Of a stretch of DNA of 64,000 bases, positions 47,651 to 58,834 are shown in pieces (the stretch's first letter is position 1; every line of letters begins with the position of its first letter). This stretch comes from Diphasiastrum complanatum (taxonomy: Eukaryota; Streptophyta; Lycopodiopsida; Lycopodiales; Lycopodiaceae). The stretch lies in contig CM055098.1 in NCBI GenBank assembly GCA_029204225.1, forward strand, positions 3,769,607 to 3,833,606, in the 5' to 3' direction. The notes under the pieces are model-generated. The model saw only the letters and a program-made list of their open reading frames with translations, had not been told where the DNA came from and ran no database searches. Position numbers and translations under genes: made by a program.

Positions 47651-48730
47651 CTAGCACTGTGAGCTGCTAGGAGCGCTACCAAGAAAGCGCACTCGTCCAT
47701 CACGGTAAATAACTCGTCTGCCAAACTCACGGGCTAGCTGAAAGGCCTTATATCTCTCCTGCACCTGGATATACGTGAGGTCGTCGTCCATGTAGATAGT
47801 GGTACCGCGTAGCTTAGCCCTGCATCGCAAAGCATCTCGACGGCTCTCCAGAGAAGTGAAACGGATAATGAGTGTGGCTGCGTCTTTGGTGGTCCTCCAT
47901 GCGGTGTCTAGTCCATCTGTCCTGTGTCCGAGAGTGGTGTCGAGAAAACATTTGGCTTCAGCCAAGGCATTCTGTGTGTCCAGAATCCCGCGAACTCTAA
48001 TGCTGTGGGCTTTTTGATCTCGAGACTTCCCTTCTGATATGCTGGCTGAGATAACCGAAGAGATGGGAGCGCTTGGTTTGGTGCCCGTTTTCAAAACGGA
48101 TGCCCAAGAAAGTGGCTCTTTCTGTTGTTTCTCAAGCTTGGTTTCTAGCTCCCGTAACATATTGGTGGTGGACTCCGAGACTGCAACCTTTTTGGTCCCA
48201 ATGGATTGTTCAAGCAATGCAACTCTGGATTGCAACATATTCTTTTCGTTGATCAGAGAGGAAACTGTTCCTCTCAGCTGTGAGATTTCTTGCCGCAAAG
48301 TCTGGAAATCTGCCAAGAGGAGAAAAGTTCCGTTGATCTGGAGGGCGTGTATGGGATATTTGTTGTAGATGGTGGTGCCGTGAGGAAAGAAGAGATAGCA
48401 TCAGTCAGCTTAGGGAGGATGGGCTCAGAAAACGAGAGAGAGAGACCAAAACGGGATGGAGCGTAGGAGCAGGATGAGCAGGCAGGGTCGAGATCGGTGG
48501 GCGGACAGGTTCCACCTCGGCAGTTGTCATGCAGGCAGGTACATCCAGCAGGGGCGCCACAACAACAGGTTGGAGTGGGGCAGCGATGGAGGTTGTGATG
48601 GGAAGGGCAGCGCTGGAGTCAGAGGCAGCGCTGGAGTCAGAGGCAGCGATGGAAGTCAGAGGCAGCAATGTATTCTACAGGAGCAGCGATGGAGGCTGGA
48701 GCAGCGATGGAGGTAGGTGAGGTGACATCC
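47651..48730 (-). pseudogene. LINE-F ORF1: coiled coil plus RRM-like protein
   Basis: The minus frame 48316-47651 (221 codons) has a leucine heptad coiled coil (LRQEISQLRGTVSSLINEKN, MLQSRVALLEQSIG), a polar linker and an RRM-like domain (SIRVRGILDTQNALAEAKCF, ATLIIRFTSLESRRDALRCR, KLRGTTIYMDDDLTYIQVQE) ending VRFLGSAPSSSQC. The layout is that of L1-type ORF1 proteins, which trimerise and bind RNA. The upstream part (48400-48730) is Pro/Ala/Ser-rich in another frame and contains a short repeat, GCTGGAGTCAGAGGCAGC, twice. Confidence 0.82.
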
Positions 48731-48919
48731 ATGTTGGAGGCTGGGGCAGCGGATGCCAAAAGGCATATAAGACAAAAGAAGTACATGTCAAGTATGTGGT
48801 AACTAGGAGAGCGTATAAAGCGTCTCCAATGTTGTAATAAAGAAAAACATCTGGTACAGACTAAGATAAATACAATGAAAAAGCTTGTGCATGAAAATCA
48901 TATGTATCCATGTCAAGAA

Positions 48920-49489
48920 GTCAGGACTGTGCTGATGCTGTAGAAGGATGTGATGCGAGCTGTAATATGTAGTGCGTCTTTGTCTAGGAGGCCTGGGGGG
49001 ACGTGTAACTCTCATGATCGCCTGAGGCTGGGTGGTGCGTCGTCTCTGCGTCCTAGTTATGGGAATGTCGTTGCAATCGTTGTCAGTCATGTCTGCATCA
49101 GAACGCGATCTCCTGCATGAGAAGAAGGATGTAATCTGTGACTGTGTGTCTGGGTAAGTATGCTGAGTTGCCTGACATAGGTCCTGTTGTAAGAGGGACA
49201 TCTCACGTAGCATAAGTGCCACATAGCAGGGGTCCTCGTATGAGATAAGGGACCGCAGTGTGACAGGTGTGACGAAAAAGGCAATGATATCGCCCTCTGA
49301 TCTCATAGTAAACTGGACATGTGAATAGGAAATGCTCCTCTGACTCGACCATAGCTAATAAGCACAACTGGCAAATCCGCTCCTCTCGCGGGGTGCCCTG
49401 GAAGCGTTCAGTCTCAATAGCCGACTAATGTGAAGATAATCGAAATTGGCCCAACAGAAACCGAAGCCCGTCAGATAGTCCTGAGGTGA
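48920..49489 (-). pseudogene. LINE-G ORF2 C-terminal piece
   Basis: Minus strand, two frames. RTSSHQL-type block, then RLNASRAPRERSGFASCAY in one frame, equivalent to 'IETGRFQGTPREERICQFC', and CPVYYEIRG-like sequence shifted. The tail has VTLRSLISYEDPCYVALMLR, EMSLLQQDLCQATQHTYPDT and SQITSFFSCRRSRSDADMTD. It closely matches LINE-C' (33.8-34.3 kb). Confidence 0.78.
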
Positions 49490-49494
49490 GGTAG

Positions 49495-49746
49495 TGTAAT
49501 GTACCCATAAGGGCACGCAACAGGAAAGTTGAGGTGACGGGAGACTCGTTGCTATGTATATAGTGGTGGATCTCCATGAGCTTGGCATTCATTCTCTCCT
49601 GGACAATGAAGAGCTCTTCCACTGGTGGTCAGGTCAGGACGATTATCTAGGCCTCAGGAGTGGTCTATAGCTCCAGTGCACATGGGTTAGGCGACAATAC
49701 CTCTATGGTTGGGCGGTAATGTAGCGTTCATCACCTGTTTACCAAC
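49495..49746 (+). repeat. Gypsy-4 shortened 5' LTR
   Basis: Starts TGTAATGTACCCATAAGGGC after the TSD. It lacks several internal blocks of the 3' LTR and runs without PBS or leader into RT sequence (GGGGAGCACCAATCC). The join shows a deletion spanning LTR end, leader, gag and protease. Confidence 0.82.
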
Positions 49747-50980
49747 TGGGGAGCACCAATCCTTTTAGTTAGTAAACAGGATGGGGGCACACGTTTGTGT
49801 GGTGACTTTAAAAAATTAAATGATTTAACCATCAAGAACATATATCCCTTACCTAGTCTTATGGATAGTCTGAATGGAGCTGTCCTGACAAGAAATTCTA
49901 GATCTAGTGATGATCTTGCGGAGCAGGATCCCCAGCAATCCCGATATGATAAAATACTTGAAGACTATTCCATAAGGAATGGCTTGTTTTTCCGGAAGGG
50001 AAAGGTTTGTGTGCCGGATAGGGAGGACTTGCGGGCCCAAATCCTGCAGCAGTGTCATGACAACCCTTGTGCTGGTCACCCAGGCATACAGAGGAAACTT
50101 GACCTTGTTAGGCAGAATTTCTTCTGGCCTAAGATGAAAGGTCATGTGGAGGCATACGTGGGAAAGGATTTAAATGGATTTTGTGGTTGGACTCCCTAAA
50201 ACCCGGAGTGATCATGATGCCATTTGGGTGGTGGTTGACAGGCTAACCAAGATGGCGCAATTTATACCAACTAAATTTCATTGTCAAGGCATCTGAACTA
50301 GCCCACTTTTTTGCTGAAAAGTTGTTCAGATTGTATGGTTTGCCGAATGATATTGTTAATGATTGAGACTCCAAGCTCACTGGCAAGTTTTGGCAAGCAA
50401 TTTTTGAAAACTTGAAACAACCCTTAGTCTTAGTCCTTTGGATCACCCAGAATCTGATGGGCAGACAAAACGTGTCAACTAGACGTTGGAAGATATGCTT
50501 AGAGCATATGTTTCTCACCGACAGTCTGATTGGGAAAAGTATGTCCCAATGGTTGAGTTCGCGGACAATACTGCTAAGCATTCTGCCACCGGATTCGGTC
50601 ATTTTAAGCTGACGTATGGTTTTCAGCCGCGTTCTCCAGTTTCGGTCGGACTCAAAGGTCTCAAGGTGCAAGCTGCAGTAGATTCCTGCAAGATATGCAA
50701 GAACTGCTGCTAGTGGCCAAGGAAAGCATGAAAACCGCTCAGTATAGAGCTCAGTTGAGCTCAGTTGAGGTCGTTCACTAGTTGAGGTCGGAACGTGGGT
50801 GTATCTTAAAATCCCTAAGGATTCAAAGGTGCTTCGGACAGGAATATGCCATAAGCTTTCTCCTCATTACAGCGGGCCTTATAAGGTTGTAAAGAAAATC
50901 AACGCGGTCGCTTATCAGCTAGATCTTCCGATTGGGATTGGGGTTCATCCTGTATTTCACGCAAGTCGTTTAACGACTTA
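49747..50980 (+). pseudogene. Gypsy-4 RT stub and integrase
   Basis: Frame 49795-50199: [20 protein letters not shown] is joined after about 22 residues to the integrase N-terminus ([57 protein letters not shown]). A deletion then removes the CxxC knuckle and goes to [10 protein letters not shown], a shifted version of 'SMDFVVGLP'. The core continues in pieces: [14 protein letters not shown] then TGA, SSLSPLDHPESDGQTKRVN and MEDMLRAYVSHRQSDWEKYV. It ends MYLKIPKDSKVLRTGICHKL, SPHYSGPYKVVKKI and GVHPVFHASRL. Confidence 0.78.
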
Positions 50981-51035
50981 GTAGGAAGGATTCCCTAATT
51001 CCGGAAGGTGAACTAGTTGAGTTAGAGGATCTGTC

Positions 51036-51829
51036 TGACAAAATTTCCAAAATTCACACGTGTGGGGAATGTCCACAAGAGTGACTGATCTTAATTAAGC
51101 TTTGTGATTGGCACTATAACCTGATTCTAGATTGATTAACAAAATCTAGTTCAGAAGAAATGGCTAATCCACAATCTAGCATGCTAATCAACAGAATATA
51201 ATAGCAATGATCAAAGAATGAAAAAATACAAGATTTCACTGTATGAGCATTAGCCTCAACACGAGTTAGAGAGAGAGAGAGCTAGAGAGATAACAAGCAA
51301 TATTTGTTTAGATCCAAAATGACATGAGATAGCTACAAAACTTTGGTTCTTCATCATTGATTGTGTGGAGAGCTACACATATTTATGGAGATTGAGGTAG
51401 CTCGAGGTAGAACCATATCTATCCATTCCAAAATGACATCTAAAGTGACATCTAGAGTCTATGTGACATTTAACACTTGTCATGCATGAAATTCTACCAA
51501 CTTTTTACAAGTGTACTAGTTCTAACTAGAAATGTCCAAATCATCATGCATGTGTCCATTAAACTTTGTGCATGCCTTGCATGTCACTATGGATCACTTA
51601 CAATTAATGCATGTGAGTTGCCACGAGTTTCTACAAGCATAATCATGCTAATTCTATGTCTACAAACTATATGCAAGTTGCATTTATCAAACTAGATAAT
51701 ACATAACCATGTAGCTCGAGTTCTATGTAGGCCAAACTTGGCATTTTGCATTAATGAGCTACATACTTGCATGGTACAACATTTGTAGCAAGCCAAGAAA
51801 TCAATATGGATTGTTTTTCAATTTTAACA
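51036..51829 (+). repeat. Solo LTR (794 bp) inside Gypsy-4
   Basis: Sequence TGACAAAATTTCC...CAATTTTAACA interrupts Gypsy-4's integrase tail exactly where Gypsy-1 is continuous (GATCTGTCTACC at 10471). It has TG...CA ends and flanks CTGTC (51031-51035) and CTATC (51830-51834), a 5-bp duplication with one change. No internal region is present, so it is a solo LTR left by recombination. No other copy lies in the window, and its orientation is arbitrary. Confidence 0.82.
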
Positions 51830-52030
51830 CTATCTACCTTCGTTCCTAACGTACCTGAAAAAGTGGTTGACGTTCGTCGTCACCAATTGAGAAACCGTTT
51901 GGTTTCTGAATTTCTTGTACGTTGGAAAGGCAAGTCAGATGATGAGGACACTTGGGAGGGAGAAGACTATTTAAGACTGAACTTCCCTGGTTTGCTTCCT
52001 TTAGGAGGAGACTCTTAAAGGGGGAGGGAA
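51830..52030 (+). pseudogene. Gypsy-4 chromodomain end and polypurine tract
   Basis: Frame to 52018: FVPNVPEKVVDVRRHQLRNR, LVSEFLVRWKGKSDDEDTWE then GEDYLRLNFPGLLPLGGDS. 'FLVRWKGK..DEDTWE' is the chromodomain core. The polypurine tract AAAGGGGGAGGGAA (52017-52030) follows directly. This is the intact form of the end that is shifted in Gypsy-1. Confidence 0.82.
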
Positions 52031-52544
52031 TGTTACGTACCCATAAGGGCACGCAACAGGAAACTTGAGGTGACGGTCCCAGTTATGGGACGGAACGCTA
52101 ATCTGGAGCTATAGGTCTTTTGGGTGTCACGTGTGAATGTATTATTGGCACGCGGAGACTCGTTGTTATGGACCCGCGTCAGTGTGCACAACTATCGCAT
52201 GTCATTGGTCATGTGTGACTCCTATGGACGGAGATGACGCCACCTGGACTATGTATATAGTGGTGGATCTCCGTGAGCTTGGCATTCATTCTCTCTTGGA
52301 GAATGAAGAGCTCTTCCACTGGTGCTTAGGTCAGGACGAGTATCTAGGCCTCAAGATGTAGGTAGGCAAGGGTATGGTGGTATGGGACACCATGGCTTAC
52401 AGGAGATCCGAGCTTGCTTGATGGTGGTCTATAGCTCCAGTGCACAGGGTGGGGTGGCAATACCTCTATGGTTGGGCGGTACCGTAGCGTTCGTCACCTG
52501 TTTGTGCTTTAGCAATGACCAACACGATGATGGGGATTCTAACA
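52031..52544 (+). repeat. Gypsy-4 3' LTR
   Basis: 514 bp, TGTTACGTACCC...TTCTAACA, followed by the TSD GGTAG. It is colinear with the Gypsy-1 LTR. Confidence 0.93.
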
Positions 52545-52549
52545 GGTAG

Positions 52550-53334
52550 TGTGGCAAAACTGGAAGTCCTACTATGTCTAGCTCCAGAAAGTGTCTCTTG
52601 TAATAGTCGGGCTTGACCTCGAGCTGTCCCTGCCATGTCCGTCTCAGATATGCTCTACAAAGAAAGCGTCTGATGATGTACTCATGGGTGCCTAATGGAA
52701 GGTCTGTGATAGATATGCCAAGTGTGTCCAGTAGCTGGGAGGCCTGAGAGAACCATGATAGTCGATGTCCCTGGTCATAAAGGTGTCGTGATGAAGCAAG
52801 TGCCATCTGTATGTATCTTTGCTCATCTGTGGATAACATCATGATACGTTGGATATATAGGATAAGCTGGAAGATGGCGGATAGCTGTATGGGTGGAACC
52901 GCGAACTCTGACAGTATAATCTGGTGTGGGACGGATGACTTATCCCGTATCATCCGAGATAACATGAGGACCTGCAGTCGTGAAATATGGGCCCAATCTG
53001 ATGATGTAAGACCCGTACACCATACCTCTGTTGCATATGGGGCTGTGGGGGTAACAAGAGAATCAAAAAGCTGGCATTTACTCGGCGCATCCCGAACAAA
53101 CCGTCTGAAACATAAACGCTCTAACTGGACAAGGGAGGCGTGACCCTTCCCAAGTCTGGCGGAAGCTGCCTGTCACATACCAAAGTTAGGGGCCCGTAAA
53201 GAGTACGCCAAGGTAAGTGTAAGAAGATACAACCTCCAAGGGCTGCCTGTCGAAGATGAGTTCCTGGCGCTGCATAAAAACTCTCGATGTGTTGAAAACC
53301 ATAACTTTGATTTTCAATATGTTAACCCCCAATC
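52550..53334 (-). pseudogene. LINE-G ORF2 middle piece (RT thumb and linker)
   Basis: Minus strand. Sense order: NILKIKVMVFNTSRVFMQRQ and VVSSYTYLGVLFTGP, a break, then MLSRMIRDKSSVPHQIILSE, FAVPPIQLSAIFQLILYIQR, SRHLYDQGHRLSWFSQASQL and LLDTLGISITDLPLGTHEYI. It ends at the Gypsy-4 insertion, after which the C-terminus continues at 49489. The catalytic RT motifs upstream are missing at the copia border. Confidence 0.83.
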
Positions 53335-53736
53335 TGTTAGAATCGAAGAGATTCTCTAATCGGAGTAGACTAATCTTATTAGTACTCACACAAAACATCA
53401 ACCACAAGCTGAAGAAGAAGAGAGACTGCAAGAAGCTATGCTTCATAAGCTGGAAACTGAGATAACAATGGAGGTGGGCGCCCATCTACTCTTATAGAGG
53501 CTGTCCACAATGAAAAGCAAAAGCTATTCTACTACAATAGCAATTGAAATGCTAATTATGAAGTCTTAACAATAGAAATCTATGCTAACTTGGTTAAAAT
53601 AGATTTCTATACTATTCTAGCAAAATTGGTACTAACTTAGGTAATTATACTAAAAATAGATAGTACCTATACTAAAAATAGAAATAGGCCTTCTAGCACT
53701 CAGGCTGGCCTCTACAATTAACCATTAATTCTAACA
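53335..53736 (-). repeat. Copia 3' LTR
   Basis: 402 bp, TGTTAGAAT...ATTCTAACA with short inverted ends TGTTAGAAT/ATTCTAACA. The polypurine tract is at 53737-53746 (CTCCCCCTTA on +, TAAGGGGGAG in sense). Confidence 0.95.
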
Positions 53737-53739
53737 CTC

Positions 53740-54196
53740 CCCCTTAATGGATAATTGATTATCAATAACACCTAGAAGAGTCCTGAACTTCTCAAATTTT
53801 TCACGACCAAGTCCTTTTGTGAAGATATCTGCAACTTGATCATTGGTGTCACAGTAGATCAACTCTACTTCACCACTTTGTAACTTTTCTCGTATAAAAT
53901 GCTGCTGAACTTCAATATGCTTTGACCTACTATGAAATACTAGATTCTTTGCAAGCTGAATACAACTCTGATTGTCACACCATAGAATTGTAGGTTCAAC
54001 TTGTTCTATATGAAGATCTTTTAGAATCCTTTGTAACCAAATTGCTTCACAAGTTGTTGATGTAGTAGCCCTGTACTCTGCCTCTGTAGAAGATAAAGCA
54101 ATTGTTGGTTGCTTTTTACTACTCCAAGGTATAGTTCCTGTTCCAAGATTAAATGCATATCCTATAGTCGATCTTCTATCTTCTGCATTTCCTACC
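53740..54196 (-). pseudogene. Copia RNase H
   Basis: Minus strand, continuing after a TAG at 54196 (where Trp is expected in 'DADW'). Readable: VGNAEDRRSTIGYAFNLGTG, TIPWSSKKQPTIALSSTEAE and YRATTSTTCEAIWLQRIL, then LWCDNQSCIQLAKNLVFHSR, SKHIEVQQHFIREKLQSGEV and DQVADIFTKGL. The motifs 'ALSSTEAEY' and 'DNQS...SKHIE' are the RNase H landmarks of copia. RNase H degrades the RNA strand during cDNA synthesis. Confidence 0.88.
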
Positions 54197-55825
54197 TAGT
54201 CAGCATCAACAAAACCCTCAAGTTTTATTTTTGTTCCTTTACCATAATAAATGCCATACCTGAGTGTCCCTTTGACATAACGCAAAATCCTTTTTGCCGC
54301 TTTCCAATGACAAACTTTTGGTAAAGACATGAACTGACTCACCATGCTCACTGCATATGAAATGTCCGGTCGAGTAGTTGTTAGAGAGATAAGACTACCT
54401 ACAAGCTGCCTATAAAGTGTTTCATTCACACTTTCAGAATTTTCCTCTTTTGTAAGCTTTACACTTGGATCATGGGAAATGGACTTACAATCAAGCATGT
54501 AACTCTCTTGCAAACTTTGCTTGTGATATGAAAAGACTTTCCTTTGATCTCCAAACTTCAATACCCAAACAATATTGAAGTCTCTCTAAATCTTTCATAT
54601 CAAACTCCTGTGAAAGATTGTTCTTTATCTTCTCTATTAGTGACTTATTTGACCCTGTGATAATAAGATCATCTACATAAAGAACAATAATGACTATGTC
54701 ATCCAAATCTTTCATAATATAAAGCGTTGACTCTGACATGCTTCTATGAAAATTCTGCTTCAAAAAATAATTGTTGATACGTGTATACCATGCTCTAGGT
54801 GCTTGTTTCAACCCATATAATGCTTTCTTTAACTTGCAAACCAAGTGCTCTTTGCCTTCAACCTCATAACCCCGAGGTTGCTCCATATAAACCTCTTCTT
54901 CAAGGTAACCGTTAAAGAAAGCACTCTTGACATCCATTTGCTGAATATCCCATCCAAAATGAGATGCAATTGCCAAAACACTCCTCAAAGTATTCATTTT
55001 AGCAACCGGTGTGAAAGTATCTTCATAGTCAATCCCTTCTCTCTGAGCATATCCTTTGGCTACTAATCTGGCCTTATACTTATCTATAGAACCATCAGAC
55101 TTAAACTTGGTTCTATAAGTCCACTTGCAACCAATTGGTTTCTTACCTGCTGGAAGTTCAACAAGATCCCGTGTCTCGTTTTTCATGATAGAACTGAACT
55201 CCTCATCCATAGCAGTTTTCCAAACTTGTTCTTTTGCAGCATCTTCATAAAATAAAGGATCCTCAGAATCCAACACTGAAGCCATAAACGCATAATGCGT
55301 TTCTTCACCGTCTTCATGATAGTGTCCACTTGACCGTGTCAATCTCTTAGCTCCTTGTTGACTCGATTCTCCCTCATCCAACATTTGACTATCTTTTATA
55401 GTCTCAAAATACCATCTTGGTAACTTCTTTGTAGGTGATGTAGAAGGAGAATATGTATCAAATACCCTTGACCTTTCCTTCCGTTTACCAAGATCCACTT
55501 GTGTACACACCCTTGGTATAACTTGTGTAGAAGCTGTATCACATGGACCTGTATCTTCCTGAACATCATCTATAATAGGAGTTTTTGATGAAGGAGAAAA
55601 TACATCCTCCTCATGATCTTCTAGGGTAGAAGACTCACTTTCTTCAAACACAACATCCCTGCTCATAATCACCTTCTTACTGGTAAGATTATAAAGGCGA
55701 TATGCCTTCTCTTCCTCATCATAACCCAAGAATAAACACTCGATTGCCTTTGAATCAAGTTTTTGACGATTATCTTTAGGAATATGAGCATATGCTATAC
55801 AACCAAAAACTCGTAGATGATCCAC
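54197..55825 (-). pseudogene. Copia integrase end and reverse transcriptase
   Basis: The minus frame 55825-54491 (444 codons) begins in the integrase tail (HLRVFGCIAYAHIPKDNRQK, EKAYRLYNLTSKKVIMSRDV), then RT: AKEQVWKTAMDEEFSSIMKN, KPIGCKWTYRTKFKSDGSID, RYKARLVAKGY-type block YKARLVAKGYAQREGIDYED, QMDVKSAFFNGYLEEEVYME and IIVLYVDDLIITGSNKSLIE (catalytic YVDD). A shift near 54560 leads to frame 54561-54196, with YRQLVGSLISLTTTRPDISY and KRILRYVKGTLRYGIYYGKG. Catalytic residues are intact; the shift and the final TAG break it. Confidence 0.9.
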
Positions 55826-55866
55826 TTTAGGTTTTATACCTGTGAAAGCTTCTTCTGGAGTTCGAT

Positions 55867-56740
55867 TTAGAACAACTTTTGTAGGACTTCTCTGTTAAGC
55901 AAGTAAACTGCTGTATTAACTGCTTCGCCCCACAAATGATTCTTGAGGTTCTGACCTCGTAGCACGCTTCGAGCACTCTCCACAACAGACCTATTCTTTC
56001 TCTCGGCTACTCCATTATGCTGTGGTGTATCAGTTGAAGCAAATTGTCTCTTGATTCCATGTTCTTTGCAGAATTTCTGGAACTCTGTAGATATGAACTC
56101 ACCTCCCTTATCTGAACGTAGAATCTTGATTTGCTTTCCTGTCTGCTTCTCAACAAGTGATTTGAACAAAGTAAAGAACTTACAAGCTTGACTCTTATAC
56201 TTAAGCAAGTATATCCATACCTTTCTGGAAAAATCATCTACAAATATCATGAAGTAGGATGCTCCCCCTATAGACTCAGTCTGCATGGGACCGCATAAGT
56301 CTGTATGAACAAGCTCCAAGATTTCCTTGGCTCTATATGCTCCATCCTTGAGAAATTGCATACGATGATGCTTGCCCATAACACATCCTTCACAAATTTT
56401 TTCTGAAGATACAATATTAGTTAATCCTATTACCATATTATTGTCTTTTAGAACCTGTAAGCTTTTATAGTTCAGATGTCCAAACCTTTCATGCCATATC
56501 CTGCTCTCCATACTATCAGAAGCTGCACAAACCTGATGATCCAATGTAGTTGCATCAAGTTTGTAAAGTCGATCTTCCAACAATCCTTTGACCACAACTT
56601 TGTAACCTTTGTTTTTGTCTTTGATGAGACACTTTTGATCGTCAAACTCAACTTTCATATTCTGTTTAGCTATGGCAGAAACTGAAAGTAAATTCTTTTT
56701 TAAGCCTGGAACATAGAGAACATTCTTAATTTATCCTATA
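55867..56740 (-). pseudogene. Copia GAG-pre-integrase and integrase core
   Basis: The minus frame 56658-55867 has the pre-integrase zinc region (RIWHERFGHLNYKSLQVLKD, CEGCVMGKHHR: H..H...C..C) and the DDE core: LELVHTDLCGPMQTESIGGA (first Asp), FVDDFSRKVWIYLLKYKSQA, ILRSDKGGEFISTEFQKFCK (second Asp) and HNGVAERKNRSVVESARSVL (Glu). A shift at about 55900 ends it before the C-terminal part, and an in-frame TAA lies upstream at about 56730. The integrase inserts element cDNA into the genome. Confidence 0.9.
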
Positions 56741-57812
56741 TTCCCTGAAGGTAAATGTACTCTCACTGTACCTCTACCTTTGATATCGTAAGAAGAATTG
56801 TCTCCAAGTTTGACATGTGAATTTACACCAGTGTCATCAAACTGTGTGAACCACTCACGATGTGGTGTCATATGTTGCGTTGCTCCAGAATCAATATACC
56901 AACAATCTTCAGAGATCTCTGATGTTGAAGTGAGAATAACTCATAGCATCCCACTGCTTCACTTCTGTCTTCGTCTTCAATGAAGTTGCCTGATTGCTTC
57001 TTCTTATCTTGGATAGCCTTCTTTTTCCTGCACTCAAACGCAAAATGACCGTACTTGCCACAAAAATTACAATTGCCATTTCTCTTTGGATTAGATTTGG
57101 AACTGTCTCCTTTTTCCGTATTGTCCTTCCCTTCCTGCTTTTGATCCTTTTTGCCTCCTTTCTTCTTGCCCTTCTTACCTTGATTCTTGGAAAAGAATCC
57201 CAGTTCCTTGAAATCTTCTCTAGACATCAGGTTTTGTCTTCGTAATTCCTCTTGAAGTAGCAAACCATTGAGCTCATCAAATGTCGGCGATCTCTTCCTC
57301 AAACTTAGTGTCATAACAAAGTTCTGATATTGTAATGGTAAGCTATTCAAAACAATTTGTACTAGAGTATTATCAAGTACAATTTCCCCTATAGAAGACA
57401 ACTGATCTCTTAGATCCTTCACCCTGGTAATAAAATCCGTAATGGATTCTTCTGATTCCATTTTCAAGGTATGAAGGTTATTGTTCCAGAACAACGTTCG
57501 AGACTTACTTACCGTTTCTCATGTGTTCTTAAGGATATCCCATGCATCCTTAGGCCCAATTGCATTCCTGATCAGCGGAATCACCTTATCCTTCACAAAT
57601 AAGTTGATGATATGATGCGCAAGTTGCACCTGTTTCTCAAATGCCCTTCTATCTTGATCATTGAGACCGTGAGCCATCACCTCTTGTCCCATGACAATTT
57701 CCCAATAATCTTTGTCCTGAAGAATATTTTGAAGTTTGAACTTCCACAAGCTGTAGTTAGATCCATCTAACTTGCTTGATTCTGGAAGAACAGATTCATT
57801 CAGACTCCCCAT
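56741..57812 (-). pseudogene. Copia Gag, zinc knuckle and protease
   Basis: Gag starts at 57812 (MGSLNESVLPESSKLDGSNY, then SLWKFKLQNILQDKDYWEIV) with a stop at 57519, and continues at 57494 (LKMESEESITDFITRVKDLR, then QFVMTL-type capsid sequence). The nucleocapsid has one perfect CCHC knuckle, CNFCGKYGHFAFEC, in a Lys-rich context. A one-base shift near 56910-56930 separates the protease, whose active site reads CWYIDSGATQHM (56870-56905). Its length and order match other plant copia Gag-PR segments. Confidence 0.9.
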
Positions 57813-58420
57813 CTTTGTACAAAAATGACGGGCTTTCCACTAAGAATATAATTGCATGCAACAATTTTTGAGGACAACTACCTGTCCAATTATTGCCTTC
57901 ACTAGATATCACTTGTCCAGATCTTGCCTATGCTTGTCCCAGATTCTGCCTTCCTCAGTTCTTCCTGCTTGTAGAAATCTGCTCACTGCCTGTCCAGTTA
58001 GCACTTGCCCTGAATCAGACCTGGTCTGGTCTCTACTGCCTCAGATTAGAACTGTCCGATTAGCACCTGCCCTGAATCAGACCTGGCCTGGTCTTTGCTG
58101 CCTCAAGTACTACCTGTCTTGATCTGTCTGGTTGTTGTTGCCTCAGATTTAACTGTCCCCAGCTGCTACCGCCCTCAGATGCTGCCTGCACCTGCTGTAA
58201 CCTGTAGCTATGTGACATGCACCAGATGTGCCGCCCTCAGATGCTGCCTGTCCAGAAGCTAACCTGCGCCAGATGTGTCCTCCACCAGAAAAACCTGCAC
58301 AGGATGACGCCTCCACCAGATACAACCTTCAACAAATAGCACCTCCACTGGATGCGATCTCCACCAGTAAAAACTGCAGCGCTGATCTTCTCCTTCCGTA
58401 GATCCCGATCTTAACGAGAT
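57813..58420 (-). other. Copia leader
   Basis: Non-coding leader between PBS and gag, composed of imperfect repeats with ACCTGCCCTGAATCAGACC-like and CTGCCTCAGAT-like words, on + about 57990-58170. It includes a near-duplicate of about 65 bases (CTGAATCAGACCTGG...TGCCTCA). Confidence 0.6.
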
Positions 58421-58433
58421 GGCTCTGATACCA
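58421..58433 (-). promoter_or_regulatory. Copia primer-binding site for initiator tRNA-Met
   Basis: In sense TGGTATCAGAGCC, directly next to the 5' LTR. It is the same primer as in Gypsy-2. Confidence 0.93.
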
Positions 58434-58834
58434 TGTTAGAATCGAAGAGATTGTCTAATCGGAGTAGACTAATCTTATTAGTACTCACACATAACATCAA
58501 CCACAAGTTGAAGAAGAAGTGAGACTGCAAGAAGCTATGCTTCATAAGCTGGAAACTGAGATAACAATGGAGGTGGGCGCCCATCTACTCTTATAGAGGC
58601 TGTCCACAATGAAAAGCAAAAGCTATTCTACTACAATAGCAATCTAAATGCTAATTATGAAGTCTTAACAATAGAAATCTATGCTAACTTGGTTAAAATA
58701 GATTTCTATACTATTCTGGCAAAATTGGTACTAACTTAGGTACCTATACTAAAAATAGATAGTACCTATACTAAAATAGAAATAGGCCTTCTAGCACGCA
58801 GGCTGGCCTCTACAATTAACCATTAATTCTAACA
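58434..58834 (-). repeat. Copia 5' LTR
   Basis: 401 bp, colinear with 53335-53736, with the same TGTTAGAAT...ATTCTAACA ends. Confidence 0.95.

Larger units (their letters stand above)
49495..52544 (+). mobile_element. Gypsy-4: internally deleted copy of the Gypsy-1 family
   Basis: Plus strand, flanked by GGTAG on both sides (49490-49494 and 52545-52549). It has a shortened 5' LTR (49495 to about 49746), a direct jump into the RT finger ([18 protein letters not shown]), a deletion from RT to the RNase H/integrase border, integrase, chromodomain and a 3' LTR (52031-52544). A solo LTR of another family is inserted at 51036-51829. With gag, protease and most RT gone it could only have moved with help, or it lost these parts after insertion. 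Confidence 0.93.
53335..58834 (-). mobile_element. Ty1/copia element with both LTRs (5.5 kb)
   Basis: Minus strand: 5' LTR 58434-58834, PBS, leader 57813-58420, gag, protease, integrase, RT, RNase H, polypurine tract and 3' LTR 53335-53736. Integrase precedes RT, which defines copia. I count roughly 11-13 differences between the LTRs (about 97% identity), so it is recent, yet the polyprotein has at least three frameshifts and several stops. The flanks differ (CAATC versus CCTGT), so there is no target duplication. Confidence 0.95.
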
